In this document: positions 1 through 9,446 of the stretch, piece by piece
Position numbering within the stretch: the first letter of the stretch is position 1
Layout of the letters: each line of letters opens with the position of its first letter
NCBI RefSeq assembly: GCF_014196525.1
Contig: NZ_JACIDX010000008.1
Location: 186,001 to 250,000 of the forward strand
Direction of reading: 5' to 3'
DNA length: 64,000 nucleotides
Source: Novosphingobium sediminicola
GTDB lineage: Bacteria > Pseudomonadota > Alphaproteobacteria > Sphingomonadales > Sphingomonadaceae
Position numbers and translations under genes: made by a program
Notes under the pieces: generated by a model
Seen by the model: only the letters and a program-made list of their open reading frames with translations
What the model was told of the DNA's origin: nothing
Databases searched by the model: none

Positions 1-57
1 GCCGGTGCCGATTGAAATTCGCCTCTTTCGGCGAATTTTCAAACAGGTCTCCCTGTT

Positions 58-91
58 AACGGGGCGCAAGATTCAAGTCTTGCGCCCCGTT
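58..91 (+). terminator. Strong hairpin, probable terminator of a gene left of the window
   Basis: A perfect 13-bp inverted repeat occupies 58-70 and 79-91 with an 8-nt spacer, and the outermost spacer bases can also pair. A short T-rich stretch (GTTTCTT) follows on the + strand. It lies just upstream of the flavin oxidoreductase gene, so it most likely ends an upstream + strand transcript that is outside the window. It could also be a leader hairpin. Confidence 0.6.
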
Positions 92-161
92 AGCGTTTCT
101 TGGCCCCGTGATAGAACTGCTTGCACTGGAAATTGCGGCGGCGCAGCACAACATCGGGTTC

Positions 162-1244
162 ATGACAAACCCCCTCCTTTCCCCGATCGCCCTTGGCGAT
201 ATCACCGCCCCCAACCGCATCCTGCTCGCGCCCCTCACGCGCGGACGGTCGAACCGCGAAGGCCTCGCCAACCCGCTGATGGCGCAATATTATGCCCAGC
301 GCGCCGGGGCGGGCCTGCTGATTTCCGAAGCCACCGCGATCAGCGCCGAGGGGCGCGGTTGGCCTAACGCGCCGGGCATCTGGAACCGCGAACAGGCCGA
401 GAGCTGGAAGCAGGTGACTCAGGCCGTGCATGATGCGGGCGGGCGGATCGTCCTGCAATTGTGGCATATGGGCCGCGTGTCGCACCCGCAGCTCCACGGC
501 ATCCAGCCCGTTTCGGCCAGCGCCACCACCGCGCCGGGCGAAGCCCACACGTTTGAAGGCAAACAGCCCTATGTCGAAGCGCGCGCGCTGGAAACCCACG
601 AGATCCCCCGCCTGATCGCCGATTATGAGAATGCCGCCCGCCTTGCCAAAGAGGCCGGGTTCGACGGCGTCCAGCTTCACGGCGCCAACGGCTATCTGAT
701 CGACCAGTTCCTGCGCGACGGCACCAACCACCGCACCGACGATTACGGCGGCAGCATCGAGAACCGCACCCGCCTGCTCAAGGAAGTCACGCAGGCGCTG
801 ATCCGCGTCTGGGGCGCCGGGCGCGTTTCGGTCCGCCTCTCACCCAATGACGGCATTCAGGGCGTCGAGGACAGCGACACCTATGCCCTGTTCGACCATG
901 CGGTAAAGGTGCTGGACGATCTGAACATCGGCTTCCTCGAAATCCGCGATCCGCTACCCAGCGGCACGTTCGGTTCGGGCCTTGGGCCGCGCCGGTCTGC
1001 GCATCTCAAAACCATCTTCAAGGGCCCGGTGGTCGATAATGCCGATTATACGGCGCAATCGGGCGCGGCGGCTCTTGAAAAGGGTGAGGCCGACGCCATC
1101 TCCTATGGACGGCCCTTTATCACCAACCCCGATCTGGTCGACCGTATCGCCCATGGGCATCCCTGGACCGAAGGAGGCGATCCTTCGGCATGGTACGGCA
1201 ACAGCGCGGAAGGCTATACCAGCTTTCCGCCCTATTCGGCCTGA
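162..1244 (+). CDS. Old Yellow Enzyme family alkene reductase (NADH:flavin oxidoreductase)
   Basis: This is a 360-residue FMN-dependent TIM-barrel enzyme that reduces activated C=C bonds, in the N-ethylmaleimide reductase/NemA group. The N-terminus (LLSPIALGDITAPNRI) is typical of the family. The HGANGYLIDQFL segment and the following RTDDYGGSIENR segment are OYE signatures around residues 180-210, and the C-terminus carries the FMN-phosphate loop (YGRPFITNPDL). I chose the ATG at 162 because family homology starts there. An upstream in-frame GTG at 108 would add 18 residues without similarity. It stands alone, after a hairpin at 58-91 and before a convergent terminator. NemA or xenobiotic reductase is likely, but the substrate cannot be read from sequence. 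Confidence 0.93.
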   Translation: MTNPLLSPIALGDITAPNRILLAPLTRGRSNREGLANPLMAQYYAQRAGAGLLISEATAISAEGRGWPNAPGIWNREQAESWKQVTQAVHDAGGRIVLQLWHMGRVSHPQLHGIQPVSASATTAPGEAHTFEGKQPYVEARALETHEIPRLIADYENAARLAKEAGFDGVQLHGANGYLIDQFLRDGTNHRTDDYGGSIENRTRLLKEVTQALIRVWGAGRVSVRLSPNDGIQGVEDSDTYALFDHAVKVLDDLNIGFLEIRDPLPSGTFGSGLGPRRSAHLKTIFKGPVVDNADYTAQSGAAALEKGEADAISYGRPFITNPDLVDRIAHGHPWTEGGDPSAWYGNSAEGYTSFPPYSA

Positions 1245-1345
1245 TCGCTGGCCCCGGCTCCCCCCTCTCGGCCGGGCCAGTACGAGCGATGCTGACCAGC
1301 AGGATCACACTCCGTCCCCTATGGTCAGCCTCTCGCCCAATGCCG

Positions 1346-1378
1346 CCCGGCCCGCCGTAAGGTTTTCGGCGGGCCGGG
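1346..1378. terminator. Bidirectional terminator hairpin
   Basis: A perfect 12-bp GC-rich inverted repeat (1346-1357 and 1367-1378) with a 9-nt loop sits between the stop of the flavin oxidoreductase and the stop of the convergent lipoprotein gene. There is no long T-run, but position and stem strength suit a bidirectional transcription stop. Confidence 0.65.
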
Positions 1379-1385
1379 TTCGCAA

Positions 1386-1637
1386 CTATTCGGCGGCGCT
1401 GGCGGCCTCTTCGGGGGCGGCTTCTTCGGTCGGCGCGGCGCTGGGCGCGGCAGCCACCGCGCGCGGGGCCAAAGGCGCCCGCGAGGTCAGCGCGTCATAG
1501 GCAATCATTGCATCGCTGGTCGAACCGGGCAGGATCTGGCCCGAGGCGGTGCGCTGATCGTCGGCCTTGCTGGCCTTCTTGCCCCAGCATCCGCCCAGAG
1601 CGAGCGTGAGAGCCAGAATGGTGACGGCGCGCTTCAT
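1386..1637 (-). CDS. Small putative lipoprotein
   Basis: This 83-residue protein begins [21 protein letters not shown] positive N-terminus, a hydrophobic stretch and a lipobox (LGGC) give a lipidated Cys at about residue 17. The rest is Ala/Pro/Glu-rich low-complexity sequence with no recognised domain. Its ATG overlaps the lipB stop codon by four bases (ATGA), so it is probably translated by coupling with lipB. It ends at a strong convergent terminator. The function is unknown. The start was placed at the signal peptide and not at the longer upstream reading frame, which would run inside lipB. Confidence 0.8.
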   Translation of the reverse strand: MKRAVTILALTLALGGCWGKKASKADDQRTASGQILPGSTSDAMIAYDALTSRAPLAPRAVAAAPSAAPTEEAAPEEAASAAE

Positions 1638-2368
1638 GCCTGATTCCCTTCCGATGTTGCCACGGGCGGACATGCCTGCTCCAGCTTGGCCAGAAACTGA
1701 TCCGCGCGGGCCAGCAGCGCCTCGTCCCATTGCTGCGCCGAAACGCTGATGCCAAGCCGGGCCAGCGAAGTGACGCCCTTTTCGGCAATGCCGCAGGGCA
1801 CAATGCCGGTGAAATGCGACAGGTCCGGGTTCAGATTGACCGAAAACCCATGCATCGTCACCCAGCGGCGGATGCGCACGCCGATCGCGCCGATCTTGGC
1901 CTCGCTGCCGTCAATGTCGCGGGTCCAGATGCCCACGCCCGCCTCGCTGCGCCAGCTTTCCACCCCGAAATCGGCCAAAGTGTCGATCACCCAGCCTTCC
2001 AGAGCATGGACAAAGCCGCGCACATCGCGCGCGCGCTGCTTCAGGTCGATCAGCACATAACCGATCCGCTGGCCCGGCCCGTGATAGGTATATTTGCCGC
2101 CGCGCCCGGCCTCGACCACGTCGAAGCGCGGATCGAGCATATCGTCCGCCTTGGCGCTGGTGCCCGCCGTATAGACCGGGGGATGTTCGAGCAGCCAGAT
2201 CAGATCGGGGGCAAGCCCTTCATAAATCGCATTATTGCGCGCGGTCTGATAATCCAGAGCCTCGCGATACGACACAGGCTCATAATCCCGCCGCACGGCC
2301 ACGCCGTTTTCGAGCAGAATCTCAGCCTTGATTGCATCTTGCATGACCATGATTCTTGCGTGGGGCAA
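1634..2368 (-). CDS. lipB: Octanoyltransferase LipB
   Basis: LipB moves the octanoyl group from acyl carrier protein to the lipoyl domains of 2-oxoacid dehydrogenases and the glycine cleavage H protein, in the cytoplasm. The 244-residue protein shows the family signature [12 protein letters not shown] at about 89-100. The catalytic Lys is in KIGAIG (about 158) and the catalytic Cys in GIVPCGI (about 192). Length is normal. Translation may begin at MPHARI or a few codons later at MVMQDA. Its 5' end is close to the divergent membrane-protein gene, so the two promoters must share about 75 bp. No lipA is in the window. Confidence 0.95.
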   Translation of the reverse strand: MPHARIMVMQDAIKAEILLENGVAVRRDYEPVSYREALDYQTARNNAIYEGLAPDLIWLLEHPPVYTAGTSAKADDMLDPRFDVVEAGRGGKYTYHGPGQRIGYVLIDLKQRARDVRGFVHALEGWVIDTLADFGVESWRSEAGVGIWTRDIDGSEAKIGAIGVRIRRWVTMHGFSVNLNPDLSHFTGIVPCGIAEKGVTSLARLGISVSAQQWDEALLARADQFLAKLEQACPPVATSEGNQA

Positions 2369-2441
2369 TCCGCTCCGCTTATCAAGGGGTCAGATGCGCC
2401 GCAGGCATATGGGCCGAGCTTGGCGCGAAAGGAGTACCCCG

Positions 2442-3257
2442 ATGCGTTTTGACAGCAATCTGGCCTGGCGGACGGCCCATTCGGCGATTCTGGCCAATCG
2501 GGATGTACTGCTGGCTCTGGCGGGGGTGTTCTTCCTGCTGCCAAGGCTGGCCTTTGCGCTGTTGATGCCCGATCCGCCCGCCGCGCAAGGGGCTTCGCCC
2601 GCCCAGTCGATGCAGGCGATGGAGGCCTTTTATGCCACCGCCCTGCCCTATGTGATCCCGATGATCCTGTTTCAGGCGGTGGGCGTGCTGGCCATCCTGA
2701 CGCTGTTTACCGACCGCAGCCGCCCGACCGTGGGCCAGGCGCTGTCGCTGGGCGCCAAGGGCGTGTTTCCCTATGTGCTGGCGCAAATCATGCTGGCGGC
2801 CGCCATCGCAATGGTCGGCGGCGGGCTGATCGGCGTGCTGGCGCTGACCAAACAGCCCGCGCTGGCGGGGGGCGGCATGATTGTCGTGATGATCGTGGCC
2901 ATCGCCGCCTATATCCGCATGTCGCTGGTAGGGCCGGTGGTGGCGGTCGAGCGGGTCTATAATCCCGCGCGCGCGCTGATGCGGTCCTGGGCGATCACGC
3001 GCGGCAATGGCTGGCGCCTCCTCGGCTTTGCGCTGCTGGTGGGCGTGGTGGTGATGGTGGCCATGGTGGCGGTCGTTTCAATCGGCGGGTCAATCGGCAC
3101 GCTGGCGGGCGGGCCGGATACGGGGCGGATCATCTCGGCGGTGGTCTCCTCGCTGCTGGCCGCGATGGTGACGCTCTATATCGCCGGGCTGATGGCCGCG
3201 ATCCACCGGCAACTGGCGGGGCCGAGTGTGGATGATATTATGACGACGTTTGAGTGA
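2442..3257 (+). CDS. Integral membrane protein of unknown function
   Basis: This 271-residue hydrophobic protein has about six predicted membrane segments. They start near FLLPRLAFALL (about 25-45), IPMILFQAVGVLAILTLF and YVLAQIMLAAAIAMVGG, with three more after them. Gly/Val-rich helices and the segment VERVYNPARALMRSWAITRGN resemble the membrane domain seen in glycerophosphodiester phosphodiesterase-type and DUF7544-like proteins, but no catalytic motif is visible. I chose the ATG at 2442 because AAAGGA lies 8 bp upstream. The longer reading frame overlaps lipB. It ends at the first intergenic repeat module. Function unknown. Confidence 0.85.
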   Translation: MRFDSNLAWRTAHSAILANRDVLLALAGVFFLLPRLAFALLMPDPPAAQGASPAQSMQAMEAFYATALPYVIPMILFQAVGVLAILTLFTDRSRPTVGQALSLGAKGVFPYVLAQIMLAAAIAMVGGGLIGVLALTKQPALAGGGMIVVMIVAIAAYIRMSLVGPVVAVERVYNPARALMRSWAITRGNGWRLLGFALLVGVVVMVAMVAVVSIGGSIGTLAGGPDTGRIISAVVSSLLAAMVTLYIAGLMAAIHRQLAGPSVDDIMTTFE

Positions 3258-3281
3258 ATTAGGCTTTAGGAAGGGATGAAT

Positions 3282-3502
3282 GCGAGGGTCTGGACCCTCG
3301 CGCTCCCGTTACTGTCTGCGTTGCGCGATGGGTTCGGCGAATGGGTGTCGGACGCAGCGTTTGAGAATTAAAGCCTGCGGCCCCGATCAGCGCAAGTTCG
3401 CCGCGCCGCAGGCTTTAGAAACAAAAAAGCGCCCCGCTGCAAACGAAGCGCTCCCCCATTAAAGGAATTGCAAAGGGTCGAGACCCTTTGCCCGCCGGAG
3501 GC
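3282..3502. repeat. Intergenic palindromic module, copy 1 (diverged left arm)
   Basis: This is one of four related modules in the window. The left hairpin is GCGAGGGTC (3282-3290) with GACCCTCGC (3293-3301). The central inverted repeat is TAAAGCCTGCGGC (3369-3381) with its complement (3405-3417). The right hairpin is GCAAAGGGTC (3470-3479) with GACCCTTTGC (3482-3491), followed by the edge motif CCGCCGGAGGCA. Unlike the other copies, the left edge lacks the TGCCTCCGGCGGG box, so this copy is degenerate on that side. It fills the gap between two convergent stop codons (3257 and 3512). Confidence 0.85.
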
Positions 3503-3511
3503 ATAAAACCC

Positions 3512-4141
3512 TTAATCCTCGTCCTTCCACCCCCAGAACAGGAAGCACGGCGGGACATTGATCCACTCCAGCCCCTTGTCGATGCGCTTGAAGAACTGGG
3601 CCATGAAGTCGCCCGCGCGCGGGGTGAACTGATAGACGAGGAAGGCCCCACCCTTGCGCAGCACGCGGTAGGTGGCGCTGGCGATGGCCGGGCCGACGCC
3701 GGGCGGCAGGGTGGAGAAGGGCAGGCCCGAGATGATGTAGTCGGCCTTTTCATGACCATGGGCGCGGATGATTTCCTCAACATCCGCCGCCGAACCGTGG
3801 ACCGCGACAAAGCGGCTGTCGGTGATCGTGTGCGAGAGATATTCGATAAAATCGGGGTTCAGGTCGATGACCAGCAGCGTGCCGTCGCGGCGCAGGCGGT
3901 CAAGGACGGGCTGGCAGAAGGTGCCAACGCCCGGCCCATATTCGACGAAGAGCTTGGTATTGTCCCAATCGACGGCGGACAGCACGCGGTTGATGGTGAA
4001 GCGCGAGGAAGGCACGATCGAGCCGACCATGACGGGATTTTTCAGGAAGCCTTCAAAAAAGACCCCCCACGGCCCCAGCGCCCGTTTCAGCCGGCTTTTC
4101 ACTTTGGCAAGCGGCGCCTCTCCGGCCAGTTCGGTTGTCAT
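3512..4141 (-). CDS. Phospholipid N-methyltransferase-like SAM-dependent methyltransferase
   Basis: This 209-residue class I methyltransferase has SAM-binding motif I VEYGPGVGTF (about 66-75), the acidic loop IDLNPDF (about 92-98) and the post-motif SGLPFSTLP (about 138-146). The N-terminus has a positively charged amphipathic stretch. This pattern matches the rhizobial/Rhodobacter PmtA-like phosphatidylethanolamine N-methyltransferases, which work at the inner membrane face, and the related rRNA dimethylase fold. I infer a lipid substrate; the sequence shows only the SAM fold and the PmtA-like motifs. It is transcribed towards repeat module 1, 143 bp after arsC on the same strand. Confidence 0.75.
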   Translation of the reverse strand: MTTELAGEAPLAKVKSRLKRALGPWGVFFEGFLKNPVMVGSIVPSSRFTINRVLSAVDWDNTKLFVEYGPGVGTFCQPVLDRLRRDGTLLVIDLNPDFIEYLSHTITDSRFVAVHGSAADVEEIIRAHGHEKADYIISGLPFSTLPPGVGPAIASATYRVLRKGGAFLVYQFTPRAGDFMAQFFKRIDKGLEWINVPPCFLFWGWKDED

Positions 4142-4284
4142 GCTCTTGTCAAATCCCTACCCTAGACTTGCGTGCTCTGCCCAAAGGTTTGCAAAACTGC
4201 AAGCCCGTTGGCAAGCGGCCATGCGCAACATTTGCCGCAAACCGCGCGCCATCGGAACAGTAATCCACGATAACGGATATGGTT

Positions 4285-4629
4285 CTAAAGGATCTGGGCG
4301 ACCACATCCTGCGGGCGACACAGGCGCACGCCCTTGTCGGTTTCCACCAAGGGGCGCTCGATCAGCTTGGGCTCGGCCGCCATGGCGGCCAATACGGTGG
4401 CGTCATCGGCATCGGGCAATCCGCGTTCAACCGCATCCGTCCCGCGCAGACGCAGCCCCGCCTGCGGCGTCATGCCCGCATCGCGATAGAGCTGGGCCAG
4501 CTTGTCGGCGCTCGGCGGGGTCTTGAGATATTCCACCACGCTCACTTCAACGCCGGGGGTTTCCTCCAGGATCGCCAAAGTCTTGCGCGAGGTGCCGCAG
4601 GCCGGATTGTGCCAGATGGTGGCCTTCAT
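4285..4629 (-). CDS. arsC: Arsenate reductase, glutaredoxin-dependent ArsC family
   Basis: This 114-residue cytoplasmic thioredoxin-fold enzyme begins with the HX3CX3R active site (HNPACGTSR), giving Cys11 and Arg15. The ArsC family reduces arsenate to arsenite using glutathione and glutaredoxin. The residues after the active site (KTLAILEE, and RPLVETDKGVRLCRP near the C-terminus) are family-typical. AAGGAG stands 7 bp before the ATG. Its start codon overlaps the stop of the upstream [2Fe-2S] protein gene, so the two are co-translated. No arsR, arsB or acr3 is nearby, so a role in arsenic resistance is not supported by context. Confidence 0.9.
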   Translation of the reverse strand: MKATIWHNPACGTSRKTLAILEETPGVEVSVVEYLKTPPSADKLAQLYRDAGMTPQAGLRLRGTDAVERGLPDADDATVLAAMAAEPKLIERPLVETDKGVRLCRPQDVVAQIL

Positions 4630-5141
4630 GGGATGCTCCTTTGATGCGTATTACCGCCCGGCGCCGGGGCCGCGGCGATGGTTTCCAGCCCGCGCATCAC
4701 CCGCCCGGCGCGCTGGATCGCGCGCACCAGCCGGGGATAGACGCCGCAGCGGCAAAGATTGGTGACGGCCTTGTTGATATCATCCGCGCTGGGCTCGGCA
4801 TTGGCGGCCAGCAGCGCGGCCCCGGCCATCACAATGCCCGGCGTGCAGAAACCGCATTGGATCGCGCCCTCGGCCACCATCGCCTGTTGCAGGGGGTGCG
4901 AACGGTCGTTGCTCAGTCCCTCGATGGTGGTGATGCTGCGCCCCTGCGCCTGCGCCAAAGTGATCTGGCACGAGGGCAAAGCTTGCCCATCGACCATGAC
5001 CATACAGGCCCCGCACTCGCCCGTGCCGCAGCCATATTTCGCGCCCGTCAGATTGGCCCCGCAACGCAAGCCCCACAGCAGAGGCGTTGCGGCATCCATG
5101 CGCAGATCGACCGGATGGCCATTGAGGGTCAGGGCGGGCAT
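4626..5141 (-). CDS. [2Fe-2S] small subunit of a xanthine dehydrogenase-family molybdoenzyme, orphan
   Basis: This 171-residue protein carries two [2Fe-2S] clusters. The plant ferredoxin-type Cys set is CGTGECGAC with a distal Cys (residues 38, 43, 46, 58). The second set is CGFC (96, 99) and CRC (130, 132) in the helical domain. This is the small subunit of isoquinoline-1-oxidoreductase/aldehyde dehydrogenase-type enzymes. I place the start at the ATG preceded by GGAGG; an ATG four codons upstream (5153) is also possible. No Moco-binding large subunit or FAD subunit is adjacent, which is unusual. It lies 41 bp after the TonB receptor gene and overlaps arsC. Confidence 0.9.
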   Translation of the reverse strand: MPALTLNGHPVDLRMDAATPLLWGLRCGANLTGAKYGCGTGECGACMVMVDGQALPSCQITLAQAQGRSITTIEGLSNDRSHPLQQAMVAEGAIQCGFCTPGIVMAGAALLAANAEPSADDINKAVTNLCRCGVYPRLVRAIQRAGRVMRGLETIAAAPAPGGNTHQRSIP

Positions 5142-5182
5142 GGCTCCTCCCATGCCCGCATGATCCCTTTACTTCAAGCTTT

Positions 5183-7231
5183 TCACTTCAGGCCAAAGCG
5201 CAAACCGGCCCAAACGGTGCGCGGCGCGCCGATGTCCATGCTGCCCGCCTGATTTCGGGTGATCACGGTCACATTGGCCAGATTTTCGCCGCGCAGGATA
5301 AAGCTGACACCGTGGCCCAGCGGGGCCTGAACAAAGGCGCCGATGGTGGTGGCCGAAGGCATCAGATAGGCTTGCAGATCGTCCTCATATTGCGATCCGA
5401 AATGGCGCAGCACCACCGCCCCCTGCCAACCATCGCGCGGCTTCCACGTGACTGTGGCGCTGGCGGCGATCTTGGGGGTCTGGGCCGGGCGCATGCCGTT
5501 GAGCGCGATTTGCATCCCGCTGGCCCGCACCACCGCATCGGTCAGGGCGAGACTGCCATCCAGGCTCACCTTGCCCAGATCGAGCGCGGCGGCAAATTCC
5601 AGCCCGCGCGCGCGGATCGCATCGACATTCTGGCGCACGCGGGTGATCACCGTGGCGGTCTGCGCCGTGGTGACATTGGCGATGGCATGGGCCACGCGGT
5701 TATAAAAGGCCGTGGCCGAGAGTTTCAGCGCCGGAACCGGGGCGAAATCGACGCCCGCCTCATAGCCCTGCATCATTTCATTGCCCAACGCCGGATTGGC
5801 GTTGGTCACCGTCGAAATGCCCGAAGCCACCAGCGTGAAGCTGCGATAAAGCTCGTTGATCGTGGGCTGGCGCAAACCACTGTAGGCCGAGCCGCGCAAT
5901 TCCAGCCCCGGCGCCAGTTTCAGCAAGGCACCGCCGCGCCCCGTCACCGCCCAGTCGCTGCGCGGATCATAGGCGGTGTTGGCGGTGATGGCGCCCGTTG
6001 CATTGGCGGCCCGGTTATAGCCCGCATTCACGCTCCAGCGATCCGCGCGCACCCCGCCCGTCAGCGTCAGCGGCCCCAGTTTCCAGTCATCCTCGGCATA
6101 AAAGCCCAGATCATCATTGCGCCCGCCCGCCCAGCGATAGGCCGTGACCGCCCCGGTGGCGGCATTATAGGCCACCTCGTTCAGATCGCCCTTGGCGCTG
6201 CGCCAGTCGCCGCCGAGGCGCAGCAGATGGTCCGGCCCGACCGGCGGACGGATCTCGATCTTGCCGCCAAGGCCGGTGGCGGGCGTCTGACGCTGGTCGA
6301 GGCTGGGGCGGAACGTGCTGGCCGAAATGGTGACGTTGGAGAAGCCGCGGTCCTGCACATAGGCCAGCGCGTCAAACTGCCAAGGCCCGCGCCCGACCAG
6401 ACGCAGCGAGAAATCCTCGCCGCTCGAATGGCTGGTGGCCCCGGCAAAGCGCAGCACGCGGTGATCGTCGAAGATCATCGCGCGAGCCTGAAGTTCGACA
6501 TTGTTGGCAATCGGCGCCACGCCGCGCGCGCCGATCGACCAGCTGTCATAACGCGATTTGACGCTGGCCCCCACGCGCTGGCTTTCGGGCGTGGTCCAGA
6601 AGCCGTCGCCCCGGTCCCAGCGGCCCGATACTTCGGCAAAACCGGCGCCCAATTTCGGCGCAACCGCACCCGAAAGCGAGGTTTCGCCGCGATCATTGGC
6701 CAGCGCCTCGCCCGAAATCAGGCCCAGCGTGTCGCGCCCGGCGCTGTTCAGCTCAATCGTCCCGGCCACCGCGCCCGAACCGAAAGCCCCCGAACCGCCG
6801 CCCCGCGTCACCCGCACCGAACCGAGCCGTTCGGGCGTGATCGCATTCCACGGCACCGAGCCGAACATCGGATCGGCCATCGGCACGCCATCAAGCAGCA
6901 CCTGCGTACGCGCTGCCGCATTGCCGCCCAGCGCGCGCAAGGTCGCGCCTTGGGCCGAAGGGTTGGTATAACGGCTGTCCGAACGACGAAACTGTTGAAA
7001 ACCTGCCACATTGGCCAGAACGTCCTCGATCCGGCCCGAGGCCGAAGAGGTCAGCGCCTCGCGGTCGATTTCGCGTGAGGAATAGGCCGGCACAGCGGGC
7101 GCCGCATTCAGCCCCGCGCCGGTCACGATGATGGGGGAAGCAGCCTCTTCATCGGCCGCATGCGCCGCCACCGGCATCAGAGCCGCCCCGGCAAGCATGA
7201 TCGCCCGCAGGCTTTGCGCGCCCAGTTTCAT
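5183..7231 (-). CDS. TonB-dependent outer-membrane receptor
   Basis: This 682-residue receptor has a signal peptide ending in AAHA. A TonB-box-like segment IIVTGAG is followed by a plug domain (about 40-170; SGRIEDVLANVAGF, LLDGVPMADP, VRVTRGGGSGAFGSGAVAGTIEL) and a long beta-barrel that ends in a hydrophobic residue pattern (FGLK). I chose the ATG at 7231 with AAGGGG 8 bp upstream; the longer frame uses a TTG two codons before. The ligand is unknown. It heads an operon with the orphan [2Fe-2S] subunit and arsC. I found no cobalamin riboswitch or Fur-like box that would identify the substrate. Confidence 0.92.
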   Translation of the reverse strand: MKLGAQSLRAIMLAGAALMPVAAHAADEEAASPIIVTGAGLNAAPAVPAYSSREIDREALTSSASGRIEDVLANVAGFQQFRRSDSRYTNPSAQGATLRALGGNAAARTQVLLDGVPMADPMFGSVPWNAITPERLGSVRVTRGGGSGAFGSGAVAGTIELNSAGRDTLGLISGEALANDRGETSLSGAVAPKLGAGFAEVSGRWDRGDGFWTTPESQRVGASVKSRYDSWSIGARGVAPIANNVELQARAMIFDDHRVLRFAGATSHSSGEDFSLRLVGRGPWQFDALAYVQDRGFSNVTISASTFRPSLDQRQTPATGLGGKIEIRPPVGPDHLLRLGGDWRSAKGDLNEVAYNAATGAVTAYRWAGGRNDDLGFYAEDDWKLGPLTLTGGVRADRWSVNAGYNRAANATGAITANTAYDPRSDWAVTGRGGALLKLAPGLELRGSAYSGLRQPTINELYRSFTLVASGISTVTNANPALGNEMMQGYEAGVDFAPVPALKLSATAFYNRVAHAIANVTTAQTATVITRVRQNVDAIRARGLEFAAALDLGKVSLDGSLALTDAVVRASGMQIALNGMRPAQTPKIAASATVTWKPRDGWQGAVVLRHFGSQYEDDLQAYLMPSATTIGAFVQAPLGHGVSFILRGENLANVTVITRNQAGSMDIGAPRTVWAGLRFGLK

Positions 7232-7502
7232 CCTCAAATCCCCTTAATATGCTTTTGATGCGACCTTATTGACCCGCCCCCACCCTGCCAAGATGGCCGA
7301 TAGAACGAGGCGCCTTTGGCCTTTGACCCGACAGCATGTCCTTGACCCGCGCAGGAAAAACAAGGGCTGGGAGCGAACAGGGGCATTTTTTCGGGCATGC
7401 TGTGGTTCCCGCGTCCCACTTGCAACAACCGCCCGGCGCAAATGCATTATGAACACCATGGGATCAATCGACAGGGCCGATTAACCCGTGTAAGGCTGGG
7501 CC

Positions 7503-9446
7503 ATGGAAGCTGAACTGAAGACGCCGATCCTGGATCGAGTGAAGGTGCCTGCCGACATGCGCGGCCTGTCGATGGGCGAATTGCGCCAGTTGGCCGATGA
7601 CGTGCGTCAGGAAATGATCCACACCGTTGGACAGACCGGAGGCCATTTAGGCTCCGGCCTTGGCGTGGTGGAATTGACCGTGGCGCTGCATTATGTGTTC
7701 GAAACCCCGCGCGACAAGGTGATCTGGGACGTGGGCCATCAGGCCTATCCTCACAAGATCGTCACCGGGCGGCGCGACCGCATCCGCACCCTGCGTCAGC
7801 CGGGCGGCCTGTCGGGTTTCACCAAGCGCAGCGAATCAGAATACGACCCCTTTGGCGCGGCCCATTCCAGCACCTCGATTTCCGCCGCCATCGGCTTTGC
7901 CATGGCCAACAAGATGTCCGATCAGCCCGGCAAGGCGATTGCCGTCATCGGCGATGGTTCGATGAGCGCAGGCATGGCCTATGAGGCGATGAACAATGCG
8001 CAAGCTGCGGGCAACCGGCTGGTCGTCATCCTTAATGACAATGATATGTCGATTGCGCCCCCGGTAGGCGGGCTGTCGGCCTACCTCGCGCGGCTGGTGT
8101 CCTCGCGCCCCTTCCTCGAACTGCGCGAAATGGCCAAGAAGCTCTCGCGCCACCTGCCCGCGCCTTTGTCGCGCGCGGCCAGCAAGACCGACGAATTCGC
8201 GCGCGGCATGGTGATGGGCGGAACCCTGTTCGAGGAACTGGGCTTTTACTATGTCGGCCCGATCGACGGGCACAATCTGGAACAGTTGATCCCGGTGCTG
8301 GAAAATGTCCGCGATGCGGCGGCCGGTCCCTGCCTGATCCATGTCGTCACGCAAAAGGGCAAGGGCTATGCTCCGGCCGAAGCGGCGGCGGACAAGTATC
8401 ACGGCGTCCAGAAATTCAACGTCATCACCGGCGAGCAGGTCAAGGCCCCGGCCAAGGCGCCTGCCTATCAGAACGTGTTTGGCGAAACGCTGGCCAGGAT
8501 TGCCGATACGGACAAGCGGATCGTGGCGATCACCGCCGCCATGCCCTCGGGCACCGGCGTCGACAAGTTCGCCAAGGCGCACCCGGATCGCAGCTTTGAC
8601 GTGGGCATTGCCGAACAACATGCCGTGACCTTTGCCGCAGGCCTTGCCGCGCAGGGGATGCGTCCGTTCTGCGCGATCTATTCGACCTTCCTTCAGCGCG
8701 CCTATGATCAGGTCGTGCATGATGTGGCGATCCAGAACCTGCCGGTGCGTTTCGCGATTGACCGTGCGGGCCTTGTGGGCGCCGATGGCGCGACTCATGC
8801 GGGCACGTTTGACATCACCTATCTGGCCTCGCTGCCCAATTTCGTGGTGATGGCGGCGGCAGATGAGGCCGAGCTGGTCCATATGACCTATACGGCGGCC
8901 TGTCATGACAGCGGGCCGATTGCCTTCCGCTATCCGCGCGGCAATGGCACGGGCGTGGAAATGCCCGCCACGCCGCAATTGCTGGAAATCGGCAAGGGGC
9001 GGATCGTGCGTGGGGGCACCGGCAAGATCGCCATCCTCTCGCTGGGCACGCGTCTGGCCGAGGCGGTCAAGGCCGCCGAGGTGCTGGAAGCCAAGGGCCT
9101 GCCCACGACCGTGGCCGACCTGCGCTTTGCCAAGCCGCTGGATGAGGATCTGATCCGCCGTCTGGCCTCTACGCATGACGTGGTCGTCACCATCGAGGAA
9201 GGCGCGATCGGCGGCCTTGGCTCGCATGTGCTGACGCTGGCCAGCGACGAAGGGCTGACCGATGGCGGATTGAAGATCCGCACGATGCGTCTGCCCGATG
9301 TGTTTCAGGACCACGATGCGCCCGACAAGCAGTATGACACGGCGGGCCTCAACGCGCCGCATATCGTGGAAACGGTGCTCAAGGCGCTGCGCTGGAACGA
9401 TGCGGAAATCGTGAACGCCGATATCGTGGGCGAGGTCCGCGCTTGA
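7503..9446 (+). CDS. dxs: 1-deoxy-D-xylulose-5-phosphate synthase
   Basis: Dxs condenses pyruvate with glyceraldehyde-3-phosphate using thiamine diphosphate, the first and often limiting step of the MEP isoprenoid pathway. The 647-residue protein shows [14 protein letters not shown] (about 41-54), GHQAYPHKI, the ThDP/Mg motif GDGSMSAG through NDNDMSI (about 150-183) and the transketolase central motif [16 protein letters not shown] with the catalytic Glu near residue 370. AAGG precedes the ATG by 8 bp. Its position directly before the hopanoid genes suggests dedicated precursor supply. It overlaps the next gene by four bases. Confidence 0.97.
   Translation: MEAELKTPILDRVKVPADMRGLSMGELRQLADDVRQEMIHTVGQTGGHLGSGLGVVELTVALHYVFETPRDKVIWDVGHQAYPHKIVTGRRDRIRTLRQPGGLSGFTKRSESEYDPFGAAHSSTSISAAIGFAMANKMSDQPGKAIAVIGDGSMSAGMAYEAMNNAQAAGNRLVVILNDNDMSIAPPVGGLSAYLARLVSSRPFLELREMAKKLSRHLPAPLSRAASKTDEFARGMVMGGTLFEELGFYYVGPIDGHNLEQLIPVLENVRDAAAGPCLIHVVTQKGKGYAPAEAAADKYHGVQKFNVITGEQVKAPAKAPAYQNVFGETLARIADTDKRIVAITAAMPSGTGVDKFAKAHPDRSFDVGIAEQHAVTFAAGLAAQGMRPFCAIYSTFLQRAYDQVVHDVAIQNLPVRFAIDRAGLVGADGATHAGTFDITYLASLPNFVVMAAADEAELVHMTYTAACHDSGPIAFRYPRGNGTGVEMPATPQLLEIGKGRIVRGGTGKIAILSLGTRLAEAVKAAEVLEAKGLPTTVADLRFAKPLDEDLIRRLASTHDVVVTIEEGAIGGLGSHVLTLASDEGLTDGGLKIRTMRLPDVFQDHDAPDKQYDTAGLNAPHIVETVLKALRWNDAEIVNADIVGEVRA

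Noticed and set aside
3282-3502. Module copies considered as insertion sequence remnants or MITEs
   Set aside because: No target-site duplication is visible at the edges, no transposase is near, and the exclusive position between convergent stops fits a structural or terminator role better, though a MITE origin cannot be excluded.
7238-7502. Possible cobalamin riboswitch upstream of the TonB receptor gene
   Set aside because: No B12 box (GCCACTG) and no fit to the conserved core on the minus strand; only short fragments such as GGGAACCAC are present.
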